Source: Euglena gracilis (taxonomy: Eukaryota; Euglenida; Euglenophyceae; Euglenales). From it: DNA of 64,000 bases. A program made the position numbers and the translations under genes. Shown here piece by piece: positions 9,110-20,407 of this stretch. Under the pieces are notes generated by a model. That model saw only the letters and a program-made list of their open reading frames with translations. It ran no database searches and was not told the origin of the DNA. Within the stretch, counting starts at the first letter, position 1; each line of letters opens with the position of its first letter. The stretch lies in the NCBI GenBank assembly GCA_039621445.1, contig CP154957.1, positions 22,156,761 through 22,220,760 on the forward strand, in the 5' to 3' direction.

Positions 9110-9570
9110 ATGCGTGTTTCTCTGTATTTGGCATCCGTTTGCACCCCCCCCCCCGGGTCTTACACCTAACGCCTGAATATTTTGCACTTCACACCGGTCA
9201 ATATTTTTGCATTTTATTCCAAAAATGTTTGCATTTTATCCCAAAAATATTTGCTTCCGTTCCAAAAATTTTTGCACTTGGATCGGGTGTTTTGCATTTT
9301 TGCCTTTTTGAAACTTCAATCGGCGTGGATATTTTTCCATTGCGCAGTGCAACGATTTTTTTCATTGTGCAAGAATAAAATGACGGAGGGCAAATATTTT
9401 TGGCGGCGGAGTGCAAAATTTTTGAGGCCTTTGGGCAAATTTTTTGAGGGCGCTGGGCAAAAATTTTGACTGGTTGGGGCAAATATTTTTGCCAGCCGTG
9501 GGCAAACATTTCAGATGCCAGGTGCAACAGAGACGTTTGTTTCTCTGCATTTGGCACCCGTTTTCTCCTG
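9110..9570. repeat. ATTTTTGCA repeat flanked by ~30-bp direct repeats
   Basis: The left flank (GTTTCTCTGTATTTGGCA, 9116-9133) and the right flank (GTTTCTCTGCATTTGGCA, 9538-9555) are direct repeats with one difference. Between them, short units of the type CCAAAAATATTTGCA or GGCAAATATTTTTG occur about ten times, changing orientation in the middle. It looks like a foldback element in its target duplication. Confidence 0.5.
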
Positions 9571-9593
9571 ATGGGGCGTGAACCCCCAAAGTG

Positions 9594-9995
9594 TTACTTT
9601 GAAAAATACCTGAAAAACGTAATTATATTTTTTACAACATTTTGACAAAGTTTGTCAGAAATTGCATTTTTTAATAATTGTTTTGCGATAATGTGTGTAT
9701 TTGCAAGGGAATTCACAAACCGCAAAAGCTGTTTGTCACTTTTTGGATGGTTGGCTGGGGGGTACGTGTGCATAGAACACCACTGTGTGGTAAACAGTAT
9801 CGCTTCCCCCTGCAGGTTCAGTCTAAGTCTGAACGGGCCTCCAGATTCTACAGGCAGATCGCTGGGACCATTCTGCTCCTCATTGCAACGCGGCTGCTGC
9901 ATTATTGCTGCTGCACGCGCACCACTTTCTGCGACCATGAAGAACTCCTTTCTGCCACTCTTCATTCTGTATGCCACACTCTCAGGGGCAAACAA
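9594..9995 (-). CDS. unassigned 133-codon frame
   Basis: A complete frame of non-repetitive composition contains MVAESGARAAAIMQQPRC and ANTHIIAKQLLKNAISDK. The + strand of the same stretch has an exon-like piece after CCCCTGCAG at about 9816 (VQSKSERASRFYRQIAG), so the coding strand is not settled. No family recognised. Confidence 0.2.
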   Translation of the reverse strand: MFAPESVAYRMKSGRKEFFMVAESGARAAAIMQQPRCNEEQNGPSDLPVESGGPFRLRLNLQGEAILFTTQWCSMHTYPPANHPKSDKQLLRFVNSLANTHIIAKQLLKNAISDKLCQNVVKNIITFFRYFSK

Positions 9996-9999
9996 CCTC

Positions 10000-10890
10000 G
10001 CATGTTCTTAAGGAACAACAATATGGCAAGGGGTCAAAACCAGTTTAAAGCTGGAAGTCACCGGTGCTGAAATTCGTAGCTGAATGTAAAAATTCACAGA
10101 GAATGTGAATTTCTGGGCGCACTCCGCCTCACCGTGGAGTTTTTCAAAAGAATCCTTGGTCTGAATGTTCCCCCTACTTTTTAGTTTTCCCACCAAACAA
10201 GTGTATTAAAAGGTGCGACAAAGTCAAGAAAATTGCAAAAATGATGCCATCTGCGGCAGTCATTTTTGGAAGTTGGTCAACTCAAGACAAGAAGACATTT
10301 GTGGTGAAATAGTTTTGTTTGTTTCAACGATCCTGATGTTTTCAATTCTGACGCTTTTCCTTTCTCTCATTTAAATTGTTTCTCTCTCCCTTGTCTCAGG
10401 GTTGCACCCCTTGCCCACCATTTGGCTTTTGTGCCAATGGCAATATTCATGAATGCAAGGGTATTTGCCTCTTTTTGCTTTTCCAGGGAGTGTATACGAG
10501 GGGGTTGCTTAAGGAATTTTGACCCCACCCCCTGGGGGGTCCAGCCAGCCAGCAGGCTTTTTCCATCCCCGGACACCCCCCCATCAATGAGATTAATATT
10601 TATATCCAACCGCCCTTCAGGCTCCGGGATGGTACGTATTTTTCGCTTTCAGGAGTACAAAAATGGGCCAAAAATGGACAAAAATGGGTCAAAAATGGGC
10701 TCGGAAAAAGCTGTCCAGGACATTTTTGGGGTCAAACAATCGATTTTTTTTGCATAATTGGCAATTTTTTTGGACATATTTACGATTTCGATTTTTTTTT
10801 GGCACCTGGTTCGACCTTTGGCTGGGCCCAGCTCCAGCCCGACCCATGCCAAATTTTCCAGCCTCTGAGCTGGACCCCTCACCGGGGGTC
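10000..10890. other. intergenic, nothing recognised
   Basis: Mostly unique AT-rich sequence. A CAAAAATGGGTC-type tandem (about 10658-10700) is the only structure seen. Confidence 0.35.
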
Positions 10891-11055
10891 AGACCTCCAT
10901 TTAGTGTGTATCACCAAAAAAATTTTTACGTATCACATGTATCACAGCCTAAAAATTAATGTATCATATATGTATCACCAAAATTTTTTTAATGTATCAC
11001 ATATGTATCACCAAACAAATTTTAATGTATCACATATGTATCACCAATTTTTTAG
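10891..11055. repeat. TGTATCACATATGTATCACC tandem repeat
   Basis: The palindromic core ATGTATCACATATGTATCA, in which CATATG is the centre, is repeated three to four times with A-rich spacers. A second array, started by the same CCATTTAGTG-GTATCAC leader, is at 16940-17075. Confidence 0.7.
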
Positions 11056-11176
11056 AGATTTTTTTACGTTTTTACACCAAAATGTTTTCCCCCCTTTCTG
11101 TTCCGTTTTTTCCTGTTTCCTTGTCTCTCTGTATACAAATGGAACATTTTTCTTGTGATAATGCTTTGGGGGCCTA

Positions 11177-11532
11177 CCATTGCTTAACACCTGCCCCACC
11201 CCACCCCCGGGGGGGTGACTGACTGGTTTTTTGCAGTTTTAGTTTTCTGGCCAAGACCCCCTCCCCCCGGGGGTGGGGAAGGCCCAAAAATGAAAAAGTG
11301 GCTGGCCTAGCGCCGAAGACGCCGGGATTTTTTTGTATTATTTTGAGACTTTTTGGCAATATTGCTTTGCCAACATAAGCGCATTCAAGAGTGGCCGATC
11401 CCCCCCGGGGGGAGTAAAGTGAAACCAGGCCTTAAACCAGACAGAAGCCAAAGTGCATCTAAGGGGAGTAAAGTGACTGACTGGAGAATGGAAAGTGACC
11501 CCCCTCCCCCCCCCTGGGATCGCCAAGCAATG
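11177..11532 (+). mobile_element. GTGACTGACTGG-family MITE, copy
   Basis: It begins CCATTGCTTAACACCTGCCC after a TA (11175-11176) and ends in GATCGCCAAGCAATG, the imperfect inverted terminus. Internally it has GTGACTGACTGGTTTTT, GGCCAAGACCCC, an AGCGCCGAAGACGCCGG hairpin, and TTGCCAACATAAGCGCATTC before GAGTGGCCGA. This is the same order as the complete element at 32518-32845. The middle also holds a GGCCTTAAACCAGACAGAAG fragment of another repeat. The right TA is not preserved. Confidence 0.65.
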
Positions 11533-11543
11533 TCCGGAGCAGG

Positions 11544-11860
11544 CAATTGCTTAAGCACTGACCGACCCCCCCCCCCGGGGGGGGGGGTGGGTGACTGGTT
11601 TTTTCAGAGTGACTGACTGGTTTTTGGCCCGGACCCCTGCCCCCCGGGGGGGGGGGGTCGGCCAGGAGTGGGCAAAAGTGGCTTGAGTGACCCCGGCGCC
11701 GAAGGCGCTGGAAAAAATTTTTGGGCCTAAAATGGCCTAAAGTGACTGGAAAGTGGCCGTTTTTCTGAGTGGCCGCCCCCCCCCCCCCCGGGGGGGGGTA
11801 GTGACTGGCTGGTTTTTTGAAAATGAGTGACTGACTGGTTTTTAGAAAAGTGGAGTAATA
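11544..11860 (+). mobile_element. GTGACTGACTGG-family MITE, second tandem copy
   Basis: It begins GCAATTGCTTAAGCACTGAC directly behind the previous element. It contains at least four GTGACTGACTGGTTTTT or GTGACTGGCTGGTTTTT copies, two long CCCC/GGGG palindromes and a CCGGCGCCGAAGGCGCTGG hairpin. Its right terminus is not clear. Confidence 0.5.
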
Positions 11861-11999
11861 CGTGCTGGTTTGTGACTATTCATGATTGTTCGTGGCACGA
11901 ATTTGTGGGAATCCCTGGGGTGTGCTACCCCCACCCTGCCCCCCCCCCCGGGGTGTGTGCACTTCCTTTGAAAGAAGCCTGGGCTGGACATCCCTGGTG

Positions 12000-12120
12000 T
12001 AGGGTCCCCTCCGGGTGAACTTCACCGCCGAAAATACCGACCCCGGTGAACGTTCACCGGTGAAGTTCACTGGGGGGGTCCACCCCCCCCCCCCCCCCCC
12101 GTACTGCCTAACCTCCATTA
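12000..12120. repeat. GGTGAACGTTCACC hairpin cluster
   Basis: The palindrome GGTGAACGTTCACC lies beside GGTGAACTTCACCG and GGTGAAGTTCAC, followed by a 25-base C-rich tract. Function unknown. Confidence 0.55.
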
Positions 12121-13680
12121 GCCAATTAGGCCGACTCCCCCCCTAATTGGCTAATGAACACTTTCGAAAACCCCTGAATGAGACTTCCATGCCTGAGCGA
12201 TTTCATACAAGAGTCCACCAGGGACCCAAGAGGGAGGGGGCCGGCCACCCTCACAACTCACTCTGAGGCGGAAACCACCCTTATGGATCAACATTGACTC
12301 AAACCAAAGGCAAATGTTCCAGCCTTTAACCCCTCTCCCCTGAAAGATGGCAAGCGACGCCCTGGCTCCAATTCTCCAACATTGGTCTTCTCTTCTGCAC
12401 CCCTTATTGTCCTCACTCTGTCTGTTTGAGGTGGGACAATAAAGGGGGGATGGCAGATCAAATGCAAAATCTCAGGGAAAGAAAACCCCAAAAACAGACT
12501 CACGCAAAAGACTCATTTTTTCAACACAAGAAAATGCAGGAGCACAAAAAGCGGATGTGTCCCCAACCAGCCCAAGAAGACTGACCCCCGCCCAAACTTC
12601 CAATCTTCCTTCTTCTGGACTGACTGGGGACCCAGAAAAAGGCAGTTTCTTGCTTTTAGATGGGAAAAAAACTCCCCAAAATGCTCCAAATTACCTTTTT
12701 GAGGTGCCACAGCTTTTATAACCGTACTTTGGGCTCCTTTGGGCAATGATCTTCCAAAATTAGTCAAACTTTTCGGTGCATAGCAATGGAAGGAAAAAAA
12801 AACATGACTCTTTGGGGGGTCCAGGGAACCCCTGTCCTGGGTTTCGGGCCCAAAACAGGGCGCTGGCGGGTCGAAAAACGCTCATTTTGGCTCAAAACAG
12901 TTTTTCCGGTTCCGGCAGGCCAAAACCCCGTTTCGGGCAAAAAAAAATTTGTCGATTTTTTTCGACTTTTTTGACCCAAAACTGACCCAAAATGGGCCAA
13001 AACGAGCCCAAAACCGGGGACTTTGAAGCATGGAGGGTCCGGGTCGGAAAAATTTTTGCACTCAAAAGCACTTTTTGATGTTCTAAAGTGAAAAAAAGTT
13101 TTTTTTGAGCAAAAAAAATTCAAGACTTTGGGTCCCGACATGCCTCCCGACCCCTCAGACCAATGCAGGGGTCCCCGAATACCCAAAACACGCCCAAAAT
13201 CGCACAACCAGGCCTCGGGACCATCATAAATCGATCAACCCCCCCCCCAAACCTCCAAATGACCCCCTGGTTTGGGTCCCAACTCCTCGTCTAGCCCGAG
13301 ATACGGCCAAATTACGGTTTCGGGCCCCGAACAGGCCCGAAATGAGCAAAACTGGCAAAACTGGCCCAAAACCACAAAATGACCGTATCCCGGCGAGGAG
13401 TTGGCCCAAACCGCGCATACCAATCGATAGAGCGTCCCAAATTGTGAAATGAGGTCCTCTTTACTTTCCCGCAACTACGCAGTGTTTTCGACATGTTTCG
13501 AATTTTTCGATTTTTTGACCCCAAATGACCCTGAAATTTTCCCGCAAAAAAACAACGGTAGACAACTTTTTTGCTCGGGCCATATCTCCGGACTGTGGAG
13601 TTAGGGCTATTATGGGGGCTCGTTAGAAACTAGGGATCGTCTCCTAGCCTATAGGCCACTCGCTTTGGGGACCTGGAAAT
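12121..13680. other. intergenic; no gene seen
   Basis: The part 12180-12760 is unique sequence without motif. The part 12780-13540 is rich in GGCCCAAAAC/GGTTTTGGGCC words that make weak inverted repeats over several hundred bases. A - strand frame exists at 12764-13207, but it is built from these words. Confidence 0.35.
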
Positions 13681-13682
13681 CA

Positions 13683-14233
13683 GGTCACATCGATCATCCG
13701 CGGGTGTCCCCACCTACCCAGGGAGGGGGGGGGGAGGGGGGGTCGGACCCCCCTCTCCGGCCGGGGCTGTAAGCTTCGCTCTTACTCTAAAGAGATAAGA
13801 CCTCATCGACCAGGGTATGAATGAGAGCTGAGCTCTTTGGGAACCCCTCTAACCCCACCCTCCCTTGGTTGCACTAAGGCTTCTTGTCTGGCGCTAACCC
13901 GGCCAGGGGGAGCAACAAAAGAGCACTAGTGTAAGCGGTCCCTGGCCACTCACCACACAACTGGGCCAGAAGCGAAGTTGATACTCTGGTGTAATTCCAG
14001 CGCTGTGGGGACCCGCCCCCCCCCCCCCGTTCGCAAAATTGGGTGCAATTATTATTTGGGGGAAAAAGTGGAGTGCAGTTATTATTCGGGACGCCTCCGA
14101 ACAGTTGCTGCGGCCCAGGCGTTGTTACCCCGAGTTTGCCCCGCTCCCATCCGGAAACCCCTGAAAGGAAAGAAAATTTTCTCAGGTCACATCGATAATC
14201 CGCGGGTGTCCCGACCTACCCAGGGAGGAGGGG
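13683..14233. repeat. direct repeats bracketing a GGCCAGAAGCGAAGTTG repeat copy
   Basis: The segments 13683-13733 and 14183-14233 are near-identical (GGTCACATCGAT, ATCCGCGGGTGTCCC, ACCTACCCAGGGAGG). Between them, 13880-14000 is a copy of the 8490-8780 repeat. Each is followed by GTCGGACCCCCC. This may be the ends of one element or two solo termini. Confidence 0.55.
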
Positions 14234-14689
14234 GGGCGGGGGGGGGGTCGGACCCCCCCTTAGATGCACTTTGGCTTCTGTCTGGTTTAAGGCCTGGCGC
14301 TGCATTCCGCTTCTGGCCCTTTCTTCGGAGCAACTCCCAGGTCGGACCCCCCCTCCGGCCGGGGTAAGAAGATTCCCTGGGGTCCAGCCAGCGGGATGGG
14401 GGGATGGGGGATCCAGGGAGGTCCTGCTGGCAGCCGGCAGGGCATTAAATGAGTGGGGAGCGGGACCCCCTCCCCCTGTGCAAAAAAAATTGGGGGGGGG
14501 GGCATGAGAAAATCCCAACAATCGCGTTTTCACACACGTTTTTGAAAACAAGATATAGCCGTTTTTTGAAAAATCGGTCAAAACATACACCAAATTGTTC
14601 ATCTTTTTCGGCGGGGTTCCCAGGTGGTGGGGGTCCCAGACCCCCTACCAGTCCAGGGGGGGCAAAACCGCCGCTCACTTGATACCCTG

Positions 14690-14865
14690 GCCAAGCACCT
14701 ATAGTCAAAATGGCCGAAAATGGCCGAAAATGGCCGAAAATGGCCGAAAATGGCCGAAAATGAAATTTTGGGCTCTATAGGTGGGGGTCCCGAAAATGGC
14801 CGAAAATGGCCGAAAATGGCCGAAAATGGCCGAAAATGGCCGAAAATGAGAAAAAAATCATTGCA
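14690..14865. repeat. GGCCGAAAAT array with CTATAG termini
   Basis: Two blocks of the 10-bp unit GGCCGAAAAT are separated by a short unique piece ending CTATAGGTGGGGG. The left edge is AGCACCTATAG. The same design, in one block, is at 16436-16556. Confidence 0.8.
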
Positions 14866-15391
14866 AAAATTTTCGAGTTTTTTTTGCCCAACAGCTTTGC
14901 CCAACACCTGAGGGGCGATTTCCAGTACGACTGATTCTTGTCTCTGTGCAGCCTCTGTTCTCCTGCCATTATGCCTGGCACTGCAACACATGCTGCTCAA
15001 AGAACCACCTCCGAAAAGGTTATTTGGGCTTTGATGACATTTCAGAAAATTTTGGTGACAAGGGCGATGCTGGCATTTTTTTTGTATTTTTTGAAGGATA
15101 AAACTCATTTTGGGATAATTTCTCCACAAATCTCCAGTATTACGCCCATTTTGGCCATTTTTGGATCAATTTTTGCTGATTTTGGGGTATTTTGCACTGA
15201 TTTGGCAAATATTGTGCTAATTTGGGTCAATATGAGCTCATTTTCCCGGTCCCACTCCCACTCCCGGGCCCACATTCCCTGCCCCTGGACTGGCAACCGC
15301 CCCCACAGCTCTCCGGGGCCCCACCGCCCCTCGCTCTCTCGGTAGCCCCACTTCAAGAAGACCAAGGACCCGAAGCCCGAAACCCGAAGCC

Positions 15392-16090
15392 ATGAAACCC
15401 ATTAGATCCTCCTGCACTGGGAGTGCGCAGCGCACCCTCTCTGTTTCTCCCGATGCCTCTGCCCCTCCTCTCCCTTCCCCAACCACCCCCTCCCTACACA
15501 CGCTGCTCGACACTCTACACATCATTCAGGAGCAGCTCGACGACTTGCGGCTGACCATCTATGCAGCTGCTGATCCCGAGCAAGGACATCAACGCCATTC
15601 TCGGGACCCATCTGAGGGTCCAAACCGCCGGCGGCGGAGTCGTTCATCGCGGCAGAGGAAGCCAAGCAGTCCGCCTCCCGCCCACATACACCCCACCAGC
15701 TCATCGCCCTCGCCCCCAACCTACGCGGAGGCAGTGCAGTTGCCGCCACCATCGTCATCATCGTAGCAGCTGGTGCAGCCCAAGCAACGCCAACAACGCC
15801 AACAAGGAGGCCCATGCCGCGCGGAGCAACAGGTGTCCCGAACCCCGGCTCATTCGGGCTGGTATCCCGAGCCCCGCAGGCCCGGCCGGTTGCGGGTTGG
15901 CGAGCATCCCGTGCGGAGCCTCTCCCCAAACCCGGCCAGGTGCCCTCCCTCTCTCTCCCCCCCTCCTCCCTTCCCTCCTATTCCCCCGGTCCTCTCCAAC
16001 AGAAAAAATGGATGCAGATACTGAACAAGATGCAGATGCTGGACAAGATGTATATGCTGCAGAAATTGGGCAATTGGGTGAGCGCATTTG
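15392..16090 (+). CDS. proline-rich degenerate frame, possible retroelement ORF1
   Basis: The frame 15392-15766 encodes a heptad-like helix (LHTLLDTLHIIQEQLDDLRL) followed by an Arg/Ser/Pro-rich tail with PPTYAEAVQ. Coding-like composition then continues in another frame to about 15960, and a short exon-like piece begins MDADTEQDADAGQDVY at 16009 and ends at a GT near 16077. A coiled coil plus a basic/proline-rich tail is typical of LINE ORF1 or gag proteins, but no CCHC knuckle is visible. The area lacks the homopolymer runs of its surroundings. Alternatively it is an exon of an unknown host protein. Confidence 0.25.
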
Positions 16091-16435
16091 ATGCCAATAT
16101 TTCAACATTATGTGCTGATCACATGTTTGCTTGCTTTTGCTCTGAGCTCAAGCCGAGCGCACTTTCTTCCAACTTCGCCACATCCAGATGGATGATCATC
16201 TCATCATGACAGATGAAATTTAACATATCAAGGCTTCTTTGAAGTGATGTATTTGTGCCATTTAGATTTTTCACGATATTGCAACCAATTTTTTTGACCT
16301 CATTAATCCCTGATCACCCATTCCGACCGGACCGCGTTGGATGCGTCGGCTTGATTTGTTGCTCACACCTACTTTCACGTTGCATGAATGATCAAATGCA
16401 TTTGTTGTATGAAAGGATTTTAAGGTAATTTTACC

Positions 16436-16556
16436 CCCCACCTATAGGAAAAAATGGCCGAAAATGGCCGAAAATGGCCGAAAATGGCCGAAAATGGCCG
16501 AAAATGGCCGAAAATGGCCGAAAATGGCAAAAATCGGGGTGTCAACTATAGGTGCT
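16436..16556. repeat. GGCCGAAAAT array with CTATAG inverted termini
   Basis: About eight exact GGCCGAAAAT units are framed by CACCTATAGG on the left and ACTATAGGTG on the right, which are inverted relative to each other. It matches 14690-14865 in unit and in flanks. An array inside inverted termini points to a mobile or amplified unit. Confidence 0.8.
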
Positions 16557-16939
16557 TGACCCTGGCTGCTGGGCTGGACCTGGCTGGCACTGGAAAATAA
16601 GCAAAAAAAAAAACCCAAAACCAGATGGTTTGGATTTTCTGCCAAAATTTTGAGGTGAAACCCCCCCCAAAAAAACCCTCAAAAAAGCCATATTTGGCCA
16701 TTTTAACCCGTTTTGCGGAAAATTCCGGCGCTTTGTGCCGGAAACTTTTTGGCTCAACCCAAGCCGGCCTGGCCACACCTCAATTTCCACTCGACCCCCG
16801 TGGGGGAAGTCCGCAGCCGGGGGCAGGGTTCGATAAAAGGGCAGGGGGAGAGTTCTGTCTTCCGATCCAGGAGCTAAACAATAGCGTGGTTGGGGGGCAG
16901 ATGGGTAAACACCAGAGTGTTGCTCGAGGAACCCCCGGC

Positions 16940-17075
16940 AATCCGCCATTTAGTGCGTATCACAACGTATCTGAGATACATTAAGTTTGTTTTGGTGATA
17001 CATATATGATACATTAAAATTTTGGTGATACATATGTGATACACAAATTTTCCTTGGTGAAACATATAATAAAAA
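16940..17075. repeat. TGATACATATGTGATACA array
   Basis: It starts with CCATTTAGTGCGTATCAC, like 10891, then continues with units in the reverse orientation to those at 10945-11050. Copies of TTTTGGTGATACATATGTGA are spaced by about 28 bp. Confidence 0.65.
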
Positions 17076-17099
17076 TTGTGAAACACAAATTTGTAAGAT

Positions 17100-18800
17100 G
17101 AAAAATTTACAGACGAACATAAGATGGTGCTCACCCGGGCTAAAGGGACTCAGGTTCCCATGGCTGCTTCTTCACGGCCACAGGTGTGTAGCTGGACGCA
17201 TAACACAAATCATACTCCGCCCCATTCAAATGCTGCAATTCTAACAATGAACGAAACTTTCAGTAGGCGATTCCATGCTTCACCATCCACAAACCGGTTT
17301 TAAACAACATCTTTGCTTGTGGTATCAAAGCGGACGGAAGGTGCATAAGGGATTGGCTCAGACCTGTTTGTGGTCGATTTGCCTTTGCAGCAAGATGATG
17401 CTTTCCCTCACCATGTGATTTGATGTTTATGGAAAATGTACACTTTTGTTGGCATTGCAAGAGAATTCCTTTTCTGACCCATCCCCATCACTTCCGGATC
17501 ACTTTTGGATTCTAACGAAATTGATGGCAAATAGCACACCACATGCCACAGGATGCTTCAAAACGCAACCAATCTCGGCCATTCTTCCATTCCATACGGA
17601 ACTGGTGGCAATTTCCTTTTTGGGTGGGCAGTGTCACTTTCAATTTCTTTTCTGGGGGGCAGATTCTGATGAAGATCCTTCTCCAGCAGGCGAATCAGGG
17701 ATGCACTCGTCCTCCACGTTGCGGAGCTCTGCGTAGCTTTCCTCCGGACTATACAATTGCTTACCGACCCCCGGGGGGGGGAGGGGAGGTCAAGGGGATT
17801 TCAAATATCACAAACAATCACGAATAATCACAAACAATCACAAATTGCCGTGAACAATCAGGAATGATCATGAATATTTTCTCCTCTGTGAGAACATTGC
17901 TTTCTGAAAGTGGCTTTTGTATCAAGCATTAAGTTTCTTTAAAGGGAAACCAAACATGGACAAGAGGCGATATCACTCTCCTCCTCCCCTTTTGCTCTCT
18001 GCCACTCTCTTTCCTATGCTCTCCTCTGCCCTCTACTCTGTCCATCATCATTGTCAGAGTCATCGCCCCATCCCCTCCCCTGTTTTATTCCTGGAACGCA
18101 AGTGGCTGGTTTTGGGCAAGTCGGCATGCTGCGCAATGTTGCACCGTCCCAGAGGTCAGAGGAGGATGATAAGTGCTGGTGAAGGTCAAGATGATTAGAT
18201 GATTGGGGGCTGGTGTAATCTGGCCTCCTGAACTGTCTGCAACAAAGTGGGCCACAAGGACACGTTTGAGTGAATGGGGAACCCAGAGTATTGCACAAAC
18301 ACAATAAAATTATATCTGTATTCCAAAATTGGCCCCAAAATGGCTGAAATGGGTTGAAAATTACAATTGGCCAAATTGGACAAAAATGGATGGAAATGGC
18401 CCAAAGTTGCTAATGATTAGCCAAAGAGGGCCCAAAGTGGCGAACAATGCAAAAAAAAAAGAACTGAGCTTGACCCAGATACCTGGACCATCATTCAGAA
18501 ACTCATTTCTTTTGCGGAATTGGTATTTGCCAGGTCCAGCTCCCAGCTGGCCGCCCCCCTCCCCTTGGGCCCCACCCCCAGGGGGGGGGGGGTCCAGCCA
18601 GCACCCCTTTTCCAGCCAGCACCTTTTTCCAGCCGCCCTGCGGTACCCCCCCCCAGGTCTTTATGAAAACCCCTGCCCCTTAAGAACCCCTGGGTCCTTA
18701 AGAAAATTCTGGTCTCATTTTATTGTGTGTTGTAATCCCTGCTGATTGCAAAGAGGGCCAAAGCAGGGTGGTGGGAACGAATTTACTACCCATGTTTTTC
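17100..18800. other. intergenic; unassigned frames and a MITE terminus
   Basis: At 17752-17775 the sequence ACAATTGCTTACCGACCCCC is a terminus of the GTGACTGACTGG MITE family. A TCACAAACAATCACGAAT repeat occupies about 17808-17875. Open frames at 17446-17736 and 17917-18198 have ordinary composition but no recognisable motif or splice pattern. Confidence 0.35.
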
Positions 18801-18805
18801 CTCTT

Positions 18806-18960
18806 TGCACAGAGCCATACCAGTTGTTTGCGGAACGCTGTGTCTCCGAAGATGAGGCCAGCTCTTTGCGCAATCCTGGGGTGTGTGGTGCTGTCCAAAC
18901 CCAACGCCACGTCAAATCAAAGCCTTTTTCTATGATGAAATGTTTAAAGGAAAAAATCTC
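18806..18960 (+). CDS. weak exon candidate
   Basis: After an acceptor-like CTCTTTGCACAG, the frame TEPYQLFAERCVSEDEASSL continues with RNPGVCGAVQTQ. The composition is protein-like, but there is no family match. From about 18905 on it merges into a repeat that recurs inverted at 26940-27092, so the right end is not coding. Confidence 0.2.
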
Positions 18961-19062
18961 TCAATTGTTCCTACAGAATTTGTCCTAAACAATGAAAGAA
19001 TCACTCTCTGGGTCCTTGTATGGTTTTCGCTTGGTTTGGAGGGTCCTTACAATCAAATCCCA
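18905..19062 (+). repeat. dispersed repeat; inverted, interrupted copy at 26705-27092
   Basis: This segment (AAGCCTTTTTCT, AAAAAATCTCTCAATT, ATCACTCTCTGGG, TTTGGAGGGTCCTTACAATC) reads in reverse at 26705-27092, where about 230 bp are inserted between the last two blocks. Divergence is moderate. Confidence 0.65.
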
Positions 19063-19289
19063 GGAGGGGTTCCGGGGGGTCGGTTTTGGACCCCGGTGCC
19101 TGCCGGAAATGTTTTTCTGAACGTTCTGCATTCGGCAATGTGCCTTCAGAACAGGAATGCAGGCATTGTCCCCCTGTTGACGAACAATGGTGGATTTGGG
19201 TCTCGTAATTTTCTTTGTCTGCTATTCGGCTTGCCGCAAAAGGCCATTTGTTTCATTGTTTCATTGTTTTGTGGGAGCGGTCTGGGGTA

Positions 19290-19935
19290 ATCTTCCTTAG
19301 TCACTGGCTGACCCCCCCTTGCTGGTTTTCGTAAGAGTGACTGGTTTTTGGCCCGGACCCCCTCCCAGGGCTGTACGGGAATCCCCCACCCTTTGGGTGG
19401 TGGCACAATCCCCCCCAACCAGGTCTTCCAGGGGGCTCGGCAAAACCATTGGAGTAACCCGGCGCCGAAGGCATCTTTCTGGCTTTCTCTTTTCACGTTG
19501 TAGTCATTTTCCCTTTGCATTCCACAAGGATGGATATTGGATATCGGCCCATATCGGGTTTATCAAAAATCTCGAATTTCTCGGGTCCCAAAAAAATATC
19601 GTGAAATGTCGGCTTTATTGGGGGGGGGGTGACGTACTTTTTTGTTGTGTGTTTTTTGGGCGATTTGGGAATTCTCCAAGTCACAAAAATGAGGATATCG
19701 GGGCACAAAATGATCATATCGGTTTTATCGACTTTTATCGAGGATATCAGGGTCAATCTATCCAAATTTATCGGGCCCCCCCCTAAAACCAATATCAATA
19801 TCCATCTTTGTATTCCAGAGTGGCCGACCCCCCAGGAGATGGTGACTGATTGGTTTTGCGAAAAAGTGGCTGACTGGTTTTTGGAAGAGTGGAAGTGACC
19901 CCCCCCCAATTTTTTAGTGATCCCCGGGGTCGTTA
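19290..19935 (+). mobile_element. GTGACTGACTGG-family MITE, long copy
   Basis: It has the family signatures at both ends (GTCACTGGCTGACCCCCC and AAGAGTGACTGGTTTTTGGC near 19298-19350; GTGACTGATTGGTTTT, GTGGCTGACTGGTTTTTGG and GGGGTCGTTAAAAAATTGCA near 19840-19940). A CCGGCGCCGAAGGC hairpin lies at 19468. The middle contains extra ATATCGGG-rich sequence, about 300 bp, that other copies lack. Confidence 0.5.
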
Positions 19936-20407
19936 AAAAATTGCATGTTTTGATCTTTGTCCCTTCCCATCTGATGGGGTTATTGAGAGTGAGTTGGGTG
20001 AACACCTGCAGAGTTGGTGAGTGCTCTCTGCTCACCCAGTGGTGTCACCTATTACTTTATTGATTAATTAATTAATTTTTTTTCATTGGTATTGGAGATT
20101 TGATTTGTGATTTGAACCCCATCGCAGTCGAAGCACACCATTTTTTTGGCCTTTGTCAGGTTGCTTTCATTCCCCCTTCCCCCAATTCCCTGGGCAATTT
20201 TTTGTTTGCTTGTCTGTTGCTTTTTTTTCGCTCACAGAAACTTCGCTCATTGTGGGAATCCTGGTTTTGCGACGTCCTTGTCTTCAACACTTTTACACTA
20301 TTGGCCACCACAGTGGCCATTCTGATCAGCTGGTATTGGTATTGGTATTGTGCATCCCAAGTGTGTGTTTGTCTGTTTACCAGTTGTCATCAGAACTGCA
20401 GGGGGGT

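Noticed and set aside
12870-12900. Dinoflagellate spliced-leader relic
   Set aside because: CATTTTGGCTCAA matches only the inner part of the leader by chance; the CCGTAGC start is missing and no other copy is seen.
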